A stretch of DNA of 64,000 bases from Corythucha ciliata (Eukaryota > Arthropoda > Insecta > Hemiptera > Tingidae): contig CM075943.1 of assembly GCA_038030265.1 (NCBI GenBank), forward strand, positions 40,300,001 through 40,364,000, read 5' to 3'. The notes beneath the pieces were generated by a model, which saw nothing but the letters and a program-made list of their open reading frames with translations, made no database searches and was not told the DNA's origin. The stretch's first letter is position 1; every line of letters begins with the position of its first letter. Of the stretch, positions 12,601 through 24,600 are shown in pieces. Both the position numbers and the translations under genes were made by a program.

Positions 12601-15600
12601 AAAACGCTTCAAAAAGTTCGACTGATTGTTAATAAACCGTTTCAGTGGACGTATAGGTGCTTGATTTTGTCTGATTTGAACTTTTAGTGGTAATTTTCGA
12701 AAATTACCTATACTTGCATGATTCTTATACAGGGGGCCTATTCTCTAACAAAAAAGTAATATGTTTTTCGTAGCAATGTTTCTATCTCATTCATTTGTTT
12801 GAAGAAAATTGATGAAATATACATTTACCTTTGAAATACATATTGCTTTCTTGTTAGAGAATTAGGCCCGTATGCCAAGTCGTTCCTCGAATTTTCCTCA
12901 ACCTCAAAGCTCTGGAAAAATTATAAAATAACATGTGATTCTACAGTTTGCGAGGACGGTTGGGGTCGAGGAAATTTCGAGGAACGACTTAGCATACGGG
13001 CCTAAGCCCCCAGGTATTTCATAAAAGTACAAATTTATTATTAAAATTGTATTATTACTACTTGATTCGCTAATAATTAATTTAGCCCAAAATCTTAGCG
13101 TGAGTCTTCCCAATTGGCCAGTCTCAACCTCCTGACTACAAGGGTTAGTCAATTTCAACGCTTCGGTAATCTAATCGGTTCACGCGCGGGTGTGACACCT
13201 GGCCGATTTGTGATTTTCGTGTTTTGTACACAAAAAATGTCCTTTTCCATGATGCGTGGTTGTCCAGCCTTGCAAACTGACTGTTCGCCATAAAAAAACA
13301 AAAAAAAAAACACATTTTCTCTAATAAGCACACAGAACTTTGCAGGAAAACTAGCCGGTTGGGGAGAACGCATTTTTGAGACAAAAAAAAAAAAAAAAAA
13401 AATCAATCTTTTTAATGAAAGGTGCGTGGGTATAGTCCAGAATAGTTGGCGCTGTTATAACTCACACAGCTTGTAATAAGTCCTTTCGCAAAACGTGTAG
13501 AACACTGGAAGGGTTCCAATTTATATCCCGGGTGATGTACGAGGTAGTAAAGCTTAGCCCCCTTCATCAGAGTGATCGTCGTCGAACTGGCATCGGTTTT
13601 GTTCGTCCTAGCTTGTTCAGATGTACAACATTATGGCGATTTAGAAATAAACTACCAAAAAATAGTTAAATTCCTGATAATGGGTACTCCGTGCTGCTGA
13701 ACCATTTCATTTTCGCATTTGGTTTCTCTCCATAGCACCCATTCACTCCCTATCGCCAACCCTGAAGTCTCTCCATTGTTGAAACAAAAACTACTCATGC
13801 GGCTATAGGAAAACTTCAAACATGAACATGAATAAAACGGCAACGAGAAAAAACTCGTTAAAATTTCACTTTGTCAATGGAGCTTCCAAACTTCCTCCAC
13901 CATGTCAGTTCTTCAACAGCGTTCAACAGTTTGTAACAAATTGGTTTATGAGAATTATGATGGACCGGTATTTTGTCATTTGCCATATCACAGAGAATTA
14001 AACCTTTACCCCCCCCCCTCACGTCAAACGTTTAACTCAACCTTGTTTAATTAAGCTTTCTCGGATGGAGATATAATTATAAATACACTCCTAAATAGGT
14101 GCTTAAAACAGTCGCATAGCTGTCAAGGGAGGCGGAACAGCCAATTAAATACTCACGTCTCTTTAGTCAATTTATTATCTTTGAACTAGAGTTTAAGGCG
14201 GGAGGGATTAAAGGGAAGGGATCTCTTTGAAATTATTAATATCTCGCTTTTCTATCCCCAACCTACAGGACCATCAAACAAGAAGTTCACTACAATCAGT
14301 TCCTACTTGAAAATCCACTGCACGACGCCAACCTTCTCAGGTCTGTGAAGTCCTTCAACTACCTCCCCCCCCCCTCAACACACAGTACTACTTCACCGCT
14401 CATCATATTATTTCTGTCTTTTATCTTTCCTCTCTAACGTCGCAATTCACAGACAAATGGTGAAATCCCACGACCACCTTCTCAGAAAATATCCTTTCCG
14501 CTACGACGACATTTACCGCTTGAATTATTTCGATGTCGCTTCAGTCACCGAACAGATTAATTATCCGACGAAATGGCTTCTCGTTGGACGGATCTGGCTT
14601 AATGTTCACAGTAAAACTGTAAAAAAAAAAAAAAAAATCTCCGAAAACAATGAGAATTAACCCGAAATTTCATTGTTTTTAATTAGCCAGTTCCAGTAGG
14701 TTTTTCACTCTTCACCGAAACAACTCCAGTGACGATGTCACTGTACGATTTGGACAAGTGCGAGGAGGTTCCACTGGGTCTTAATATCAATGCTAACTAT
14801 TACATCAAGAGAAACGAGGTGAGGAGCATTTCATTAGTTTTCTTTCCTGGAAATGTGACTGAATGGGGAGGGGGGAATAATGTTGTTTGCGAGAAGTTAG
14901 AAGTTACTACATTAAGTAGGACCAGGGGTTTATAATTACGGTGAACAGATTTTTTCTCTTGTAAATAAGGACCCTGCGGGCTTAAGGGAGCATTTAGAGA
15001 TTCTCTAAAGTACGCGACACGAAATAAGGCGGGTGTGAGTCATCGGCTCTCCCATGCCCTGTTGCCACTCCGTGCGTTGTGGGTGGTGATGTGGGGTGGG
15101 GTTTTACGAACGCTCACCGGCTCACAGCTCTCCAAAGTGACAACGATGGGAGCGCAACGTTGCCAGCTATGGGTGTGGACTTGAGCTTTTCATCGCATCT
15201 TTGGGACTATAATGCGCAACGTTGGTTTTTTAGTCGATGAGTCACACCCGCCTTATTTCGTGTCGCGTACTTTAGTATACAGAAATAAGTATATAAGATA
15301 CAATTAATTGCAAGAAAAAAAAACAGTTAATTTCCTTAAGATGTCCAACATGAACAATTATTGTCAACTTGCAATTTCGCGGATAGTTTGCCCCAAAACT
15401 TGTAAATTCACGGATATTCAACTTCGAATGATGTAATTTTGTGGCTATTCATCAAGGTGCTCTCGGGTCCAGCTGACAGCTTTGACAACTGACAATCTGC
15501 TCCTCAAACCTCAAAATCCCGTCAGAAATCTGTCCGTCAAATGGAAAAGTGCCGCATGACGTCAAATAGCTAGGAGTCAAAAGATGATAAAAGAAAGAGG

Positions 15601-18600
15601 GCGGGTGACTAGTGTTTTCCCCGTTTTGACTGGGGCACAATCGACTAGTGTGGGTTCTTTGATCGTCAAACCCCACTTTTCATTGGAGGACACCTTAACA
15701 CTAGGAGGACGGGACATTTTTCTGCCTAGAAGGACGGCTACGAGTCAAAATGACTCATTGGGATTCATTCATTGTTTTGAGGCGTTAACAGTCAATTTTC
15801 CTATATTTTCGTATTACGTAGAAAAAGGAAAGCAAAAGAACTTGAAGGAACATCAATTATGACAGATTTTCTTATTTTTGGAGCATTTGCCGAATGTGTG
15901 CAGGTAACGCAACCTTTCCTCGTGGGGTCCGAGCATTTTGACTGCGTTTTGGCAATGTTGTCTCGTCTTTCTCGCTGAATTCGATGCTTGCTGTGCTCGA
16001 GCCGATGATTGTCGACTTCCTTCAAGTATTTTGTCCAATAAATTATTGTGAGCCAGGTGGATCAAGCCCCCACTCAAAAAATAATCAAACTAAAAATTTA
16101 AAAAAAAAATTGTTCGGGCTTCATTCAAGATTATTAAAAGACAAGTACGTAAAATATTCTCCGATGAACAGCACAAAAGTAATTAAAGAGCAAAGAACGA
16201 AATGAGTCAAAATGACTCATGCCGTCCTTCTTAGTCTTAAAACACAGGTACAGGGACGGCAATACGCCATCTTTGCCCTATCGTCTTCAGTGTACTCATG
16301 GTAACACGATGGATGTTCCGTGGGTTGGCTATTTCTGAAATAAAATTCACGGGTTTGGATATTTAAAATCCCGATTTCCTGGTTTTGGCACCGGTTGGCC
16401 CGGTTTGGGGGGCGCGGTTTCGCCACCCTTAAAAAACCAAATTTAGCGGATTTCCCACTCTTAAAAACACAAAGTCATGGATTTGCCACCCAAATTCCCT
16501 CATAATATGTTGTTTTTTTTAGACATGATTCTTCAAAAAATGACTTTCTCCTGTGAAAAAAGGTCATTTTTCTCCAAGAAGTGCGCAGGAATTTGTCAAC
16601 ACTTCTACTATGCCATCACATAAACTTCACAAAACTCAAAACTATCGTTTATAATGGGCAATTTTTCTGCCAGAAGTTCAAATAAAAGGCCTGAAACTTA
16701 AAGATCACTGCAGATACCGCACTGTTGGCACACGCACGTGAAATTCGAGGGTAATTACTACCCAAGCAAGTGAACCAGTTGATTCTTCTTCTTCTCCTCA
16801 GCGAAATTCCGTTTAAAAAATCCGTTAGACGGAGCTTTTCCCCGTCATCCACGTTCGGAATCTGTCAGATCTGACGGGAAAGCCTTCAAATTGGCATCTG
16901 AGCTAGACTTTCAATAAAATGAAGACCCAAAATTTGAATCCCTCAGTAATTCCAAATTCACGGGTATTCGTCAGACTTTTGGGGCCGGCTTCTCTGTGTT
17001 CCGGAGCCGCAAAAAAAACAAAAAATAACGAAACTTGCAATTTTGCTTAAGTCAACAACCGAAACTGTTAATTTTGCGGAATTGAGCCATGAAATTTTTC
17101 ATTTAACTGAAATTAGGATCCGAATTAGAAAAATTCACAAATATTTATCCCTTAAGGCCATACAGAACATCAGCCACGAGGAACGCACGCAAAAAACTAT
17201 GACATCTAGGGCAAGGTGTAACCAATGCCATGGGTTTTTTCCCGAGCTTGCTAGTCCACGTGTCAACTTGCCATATACTGTGGGCAGGAGCACAGTTGGG
17301 GTCTGCTCGCCCAGAGAACAAAAAAATACCTAGAAACTTGAAATTTTTTGGAAATAAATATCAAAAACTGATGATTCTGCACAGTTTCAACCAGGAAACT
17401 TCCAATTTCCGGGATATTTGACTCCAAAAAATTGCAATTTTTGCGGTAATTTGTCGCTGGCTAGCCTGGGTTTCGTGGTCAGTAAAAACAGGCCCCAAAA
17501 CTTGAAATTTCATGAGAAAAAATATCAGGAACTACGGATTTCGCGGATTTTGCACCCAAAAATAGCAATTTTACAGATTTTGAGCTTGGATGTGATGTTA
17601 TTTAGTGGTCGGACTTACAATTTCCCGATAATAAAGACCAGCAACTTGCAATTCCACGAAAATAAAAACCTGAAACTAACGTTTTCCACGAATTTTCAAC
17701 CAGGGAACTTCCAATTTCGCAGATATTTAGCTCCTGCCTAAAAGTTAGAGCATGGCAATGCTGCAATTTCATGGCTATTCGTCAGATTTTTGGCGCTGTC
17801 GAGGTCGGCCAGCCGCGGGCTTTACGCTCACTGTAAAAAAGCCCCGAAACTCGCAATTTTGGGAAAATTGAAACCACAAACTGGCCATTTTTAACATATT
17901 TAGACCTCACACCAGGCTCAGAATGATGTAACTTGCCGGCTTTAGGGGTCTCCGGGACCGGTTAGGCTAGACTCCACGCCTACTATACTATCCTCCACGC
18001 CTACCTAGTAAATTGCCATTTCACAAAAGTAAAGACCAGAATAACGTGCTATTTTGCTGATATTCACACGCAAAAGTTGCAATTGTGTAGTTTTTCAACT
18101 CCGAATGTAGCAATATCATTGCAATTTGCTTATCGTATGACTTTTGTGCTAGATTATTCAATGAAACTTATTATCACGTTCAAAATCAAGATTGATGCTT
18201 TGTAACTTCAATGGTATTTCCTCTTAAGTAGTGATGTTGAAAGTAGATATTTTGCCTGGAAAATTGCATTTTCATGGATATTTATCCAACAAATCTCGAA
18301 AGTTTGGCAACCGCTTGCAATTTTTCAGCTATTTAGCCCCGAAACTGGCAATTTCATGCGTACTAATTCCAGAATATTTTCAGTTTGGTGACTATTTCAC
18401 GCTGGTGGTTGCTTACGAGAACCTAATGAGCGGCTTTTAATTGAGATGAATAACCTTTGTAAGCTTCTCGGCCAAAAAAAACCACTTTTGGCTGTCATTT
18501 ATCGAATCAAGTTTGTTTTTTCTGGACTTTAAAACCAAAACAATCAGGTTCTTGGGTCTGAATTATAAATTGGCAGTTTTCTGCTAGAACGTACAGTCCT

Positions 18601-21600
18601 GGTGAGAGGGGGGGGGGCGAAATTGTTAGTTTCCAAGCGTTTTGGCCTTTTTCTAAGCAAAAATAGACAGCATTTCAACAGAAAATAGCCTTTTTTCGGG
18701 TGTGTTTTAGAGGCCATTCTCAAATTACAGCAATTTTTTGAAAGGTGTGCCTTTTAGGGCCCTTTTGAGAATCCCAAAGGACCATAGGGACACAAACATG
18801 GAAATAGTTGGTACCGTTCTTCCCAGAGTAATAATATAATGATATAAATATGTTTTTGTGTTAGTGGGCAAAGTGGAGGGGGGGCAGGGGTATTGTAGTG
18901 AATTCCCGCAGCTGCCTTGCGCAGTCCTTGGAAACGCTCATTCCAAATTAACAACAATTTTATTTCAATAAATGTACTTATGCTCCATAGAGAGGATACG
19001 TCGTCCTCGTTCACGGTTGGCCAGCCAAGGAAAAACGAGATAAATCAGCTCAATGGCGAGTCAGATGTTTCGGCGCTCAAATCCCCGACATTCCTCACGG
19101 ATGCAGTTTATCTCCTCCGTACGGCTGGACCCAAGGTTTTTTCTCGTCTGCCCTCACCCCTCGGGGGAAAAAATATCAACCGTTATTATTTTGTTTGTCT
19201 ATTTGTATAGAACAGGCGGACATGGTCATAAAACCGTACGACCCGGGAGCCGGTGAATTCAAATTAAAAGAGGAAATTAAAAAAGAAGACATGTCTTTCA
19301 CCGGTGAAAAATGGGGCGTGTGCAAAGGGGAGAAAGGACCTAATCCTATTCTAACCATACACACAATTTCCGGCAATTACATTCCCAATTACAAGGCCTC
19401 AATTTGCCGGTTTGTGCTTCATCGGTCCCCCCCTATACCCCTCACCATGACACTCATGGCATACTTTATGTAACAAAAAACCATCATTTCCGCGTCGCAG
19501 ATTTTTGATCACAATACCGAGCGATTTAATTCCACCAGCCGCCCTCGTCACGCTCTGTTTGAATACATCGAAATCGAACGTTAAAATAAATCTCACTTTG
19601 AAAGGAAAAGACGGTAAAGTGATTTGCGAGAACCAAGGAATTGGAAATTGCATCGTTCCAGCTGTATTTCTATTCGTTAAAGATGCCGGTAAGAAAATCT
19701 TACCTTTTCAACTGCTTTTCTTATTCATAGAAGAAGTTTTGTGAGGCAAAATAATTTTGGGCGGGGGAAAGGCACGGAATAAATGAAACTCATTTTTTTT
19801 TTTCAAATTCAAGAGAGTATAATTTTGTATTTGTGTACTCCCCTCCATCAAAAATCCTAGTAAAGAGCGTAAAAGTTTGAAATCATTACAAAACTCTCCG
19901 ATAGAGAATTGGAGGGAGGGCCAGGGATGCATCGATAAGACAAAATAATGGCTTTCTCTATTGGAGGATTCGAAAATAACGTTAGGCTTAGAAAAAAATC
20001 TTGGAATTGGATTCTGTACCATAAATATAAACTTTTTGATCCCAAAACTTGTGGGCAACCCGCCCTGTAGGCGGCTGAATAATTCATTTCGCCCGTACAT
20101 TCATTTCAGAGACTGACCGTCTGCCCGCGATGGGTGATGAGGACGAGTTACCACCCAAGGCTTTGAAAGAGGGCGAGAAAGAGCATGAAACGGTTTTTTT
20201 TCGGGGTGAGGCCGTCGTTGTGGAGAATAGCTGGCATTTTACTAAACAAGAAGCGGAAATCTTAGAATCGATTAAAAAGAAAAAGTCGCGTAAGACAAGG
20301 AATACACACTACACAGCCTCACCTTTCATCAATGTTCGTAATTTTTTTTTTTAGTTAGCACGAATACCAATACGAAACCGGAAGACATACCAGGAGCGCC
20401 TCTCTGGAAACTAATTATGGTCGTGGATAACCAGCAAGTAAAAAAGTTATAGCCTTTAATATTAGTTGGGTAGGGCTAGTAACGAATATTGGTTGTAGTC
20501 GTGGCGGTGTACCGGGGGAGGGGGATGGGAAAATGGGCGTTGCTTCAACGGTCTCTTGTAATCAATGAAAACCATAAGCTCCTTTTCCTTTCCTCTGCGC
20601 TTTTCGTTCAGGAACAATTAATGTGCTAGTGACTGTATACCAAGAGAGAAACTCTGTGGAAACTAGTTCGGTCTAGTTTTAGTCGTCTGTTTAAAGCAAA
20701 CGCTTTAGCTCGTTTTTCTAGTGAACTTAACGAGACCATCAGACCCCCAACCCCCATCTTACCGTCACCAAAGTGGCGAACGAATAAAAAGTAAACTAAT
20801 AAAGTCAACTATTTATACTTGACTAAAACAGTCTCTTGAAATATTCAGGCAATTATTTAAAAACCGCACCGCATCCCATGAGACGGTGATGGAACAGGAA
20901 AGGGAGTCCCTTGATAGTGACTTTAAGCAAATGAGTGTAATTTGCAGATTTACCAAGTCTTCGAACTAAATTTTCATCCTCGGAGTAATTATAATTTCTA
21001 AACTAGCCTCCTTTTTTTTTTTTTTAAGTCGTTGTAATAATCAAACCCCTTTCCTAAACAGGCAACCCTCTTAATGTGATTCGAATGTCTTTGTTTACCT
21101 ACTCTTCTTTGAAAGCTGAGCCACAAAGGCAGCTATCGAGACAGAAGGCTAGAGTGAGTGAGAAAAGAGAATGGAGAGCCTTTTGTCGTCCCCTAAAGTA
21201 CACATCCAACCGACTTGCAATAAAAAGGTGAAAATGACAGTACCTCGGGAAATTAGAAACCTAGTTATACGCTCGACCCGCACGACAAGGGTATACCTAC
21301 CCTTCAAGACAATAAAAAAGTTCTCTGAAACTAATCACTGGGGCAGTGGGGCATCAATGTATGGACCTTTGACTCAAAAAACAGGAAACAAAGGGGTGTG
21401 AGCAAGGGTTGTTGTGTGGGAGGGCATGAATAGCCTTGCAAACCCTTTTTCTCATTTGCCAAGCTTAACCCCTTTTATTACCTCACTCCTTTTATTACTA
21501 TTTTGGCTTATAGCCGAAGTGTCGAAGTCTGTGTTTTAAAACTCTGAAAGCTTTAATTTTCCAATGCTCTGAAATTGACGATTTCAGACCTCATAGTTTT

Positions 21601-24600
21601 GTAATAAGGGTATTCACGTGAACCGTCGTACTGTTTGTAGTTTTGTACTTGGTTGTTGCTAAGGTCTGTTGTTAGGGAAATCGAAATTGGAATCATTTTG
21701 TCGTTCATTTAGTTCGGGGCATTAATGAGTTTTAGCCACGGGAGTGAAACTTATACGTAAGAAAACCGCGGAACGAATTTTAGTTGGTCGCTATTCACGT
21801 GAAGCGCTAAAGGTTTTTTGAATTACATTTTAAAGATACCCCGCGGCCCACCTCCCAATAAATGTCAGTTGGGCGAATAAATTTGTGAAACTTTGCATAT
21901 CCACTTCATTCACTCAAAGCTGACGCTGTCACTTTTGAGACGTGTACGAAGTTGAGCGAATTCGATTATGTTTTATTTTTAGTTATTTGTTGCGAATATA
22001 TTGTTGTTCGGCAAAATGGGCCACGAAAAATGTATCGTTCCTGGATGTTCGTCGATGTATGATTTAAGCTGGTGGCGTGATCAGTTTTTTCTCGAATTCC
22101 AAAGGATGGCAGGTTCGCTGATTTTATTTTTCTAAAATTTAGACGACATCTAGACGACAAGTTTGTGGTTTTACTAACGCGTACATTTATTTGTGTCTCT
22201 GAGGAAGTCAAGTTTTAAAGAAATAAATGGGTATTCAAGCAAATTTTGGTTTTTCAACTATCTATTTCTGTCAATATTCAAGGCTGAACTAGAAAATGTT
22301 CATCTCGTACATTTTATTAGTGCATTTCACCATTTATTAGGCATTTTTCAGAAAAAAATATTGGATGGTTCAATTTGAACTTGAGATTGTGAGAATTTTG
22401 CAATATTGCTTTGAAGGCAATGTTGCTTTGAAAGAAGTGAAAGCAATGTTGTCTGGGCTGCAGAGTGTTTCAGTGTTTCAAGAATACCACTTGCTAGCAA
22501 TACTGGAATCGATGCAATAAAATAACCGCGGGGATTCCTTTCTGTTGTGATTTTGTTTAAAAATCTCTAAAGCTAGAGCTATGCTTAGAAATTCTTTGTT
22601 AAAATGAGAGTTTTCGACTACAGCAGCAGAGCTCATTATTGTCCCTCTAAGCGCTCACATGGGGAAAGATTATCTCGTTGTCGACGTTGAATTGGCCCCT
22701 TTCGACGCCTAAAAAAAAACACCTATCGCTTGTGCCAGCGTATTGTTTCTCGGGGGTGAGACGTCTCCCGCGTCGTCGTCAAATGTAAAAGGCCGCATAG
22801 AGTTCTATGTATTTTTACTGCAACAGTCCGACGCCACACCTGGGCGACTTTTTCTTCCTAATGTGCAAAGGACCTCAGACTAGTCCAGGGATTCTGGTCG
22901 AAAAACACTGATGGACCTAAATTACATCCACTTTCATGCACAAGGACAACTTTTAGACCCGTTTTCACCATCAAAGTTTAGAATTGATCGCGATTAGTTG
23001 CCATTAGCGACCATTATATTTCTGATACAAAATGCTATTTTAATCGCGATTAGTCATTGATCGGCGTTGGTGAAAACGGGCCTTAAATTTCGACTTCATT
23101 GCTCAACCCATCTGAGAAATGCTGGTGAGCGTAATTGTGGAGTGCAGCCCTTCCTTGCCACCCCACGCATCTTACTGAGCGTTTCTCGTGGGCATGCCGC
23201 TGATTCAGGTCACTGGCAACTCATTTTTCGGTTGACGCCCTACGACTAGACGAAATAATCGTTTTTCGAGGGATTCTCTTTTGTTTTTACAAACCGCACT
23301 CACCGAACAAGAAAGCTCAACTGTGAAAAATAAGTTCCTTCTTGTAAAAAACAAAATGGAAACTTTCGGGTTTCCCATGACAACAGAGAAGGCAATGTTG
23401 TGATCGAATCGACAAAAATGGAAACACCCGCTGGGGGTGTTTCAAAAAAAGTACAAAAAGGCAATATTACCTTAGAAAAATGGCGCCCAAAGCAATACTG
23501 CGAATTTCAAGAATTCGACTAGGCAATGTTGCTTCCTCAAAAAAGCAATAATGCAATCGAAACTAGTGTTGCCAAGGCGTTCAAGAATAAGTCCCGCATT
23601 CAGAAACCACACGTAACGCAACCCTGAGGGGATCCTTTATTAAGTACACTTAAGCGATCCCTTAAGAAATTGTATTCAGAGGCCCCCTAAGGGGACCCTT
23701 AAGCTTAAGGGTCCCCTAAGCTGATATGAGATAAACTTTGTGTTTTTCGAGGTGACTGTACAGTTTTTTTTTAGCTACTTACAGCCGTTTTATTTGAATG
23801 ATGTTTTAGTTTGATTCATTTTTCTCCATAATTTTTACGCACGCTGGAACAGAGGTTAGCCGTGAGTTTTGAAAATATAATGTGTAGGGGGGGAGGGGAT
23901 TGCAACGGTGGCAAAAAATTGCCAGTTTGGTGGGTTCGCGGGGTCTGTTCTCATTCTCCGAGTTTGAAATTACTCAAGCTGATCGTGCACGAGTGAACAT
24001 TCTGTACAAAGCCTTCAGCCCTTTAAGGTGGTAGATTCGGGAAAGAAATGGATGAATTTTTGTGCTGCGGAGAAGGCGTTCTTGAAGGAGACAATTTTTT
24101 GAAATACGCGGATATTGTCGAAAATAAAAAGTCAGACGCAGTCAGTCTCGCTGCAAAAAAGAAAAAGTGGGAAGAGATTCTCGATGAATTTTTATAACTT
24201 TGATACATCCTTATCTAAAACACGAATAATGCAGATGATATCCATGGAAATGTTGAATTTTGCACCAGTACCAATGAGGCAGTGTGGCAGAATAAACCAC
24301 TACCCATCTAATCGTACTGGCCGAAAGCTCAAGAAACACAAAAAAGATGAATAATGACACATTTTGACATTTATCCACTATCGTTGCATGTACCTGAAAA
24401 CTTCCCGTAGCGTACAACCTTAACGATATAAGAGTTTTCGGCAATGGTGAAAATCGTAGCCCTCGTCGGTCGGATGAGCTATCAAGAATCATCTCGACAA
24501 TGATCGCCACCGTTTATTTAGAGAAGCGATACCTTTTTCGAAATTGTTTCTTACTCAAGTCGAAAAAAGGTTTGTCTTCTGATCCCCTTATTATATTTCT

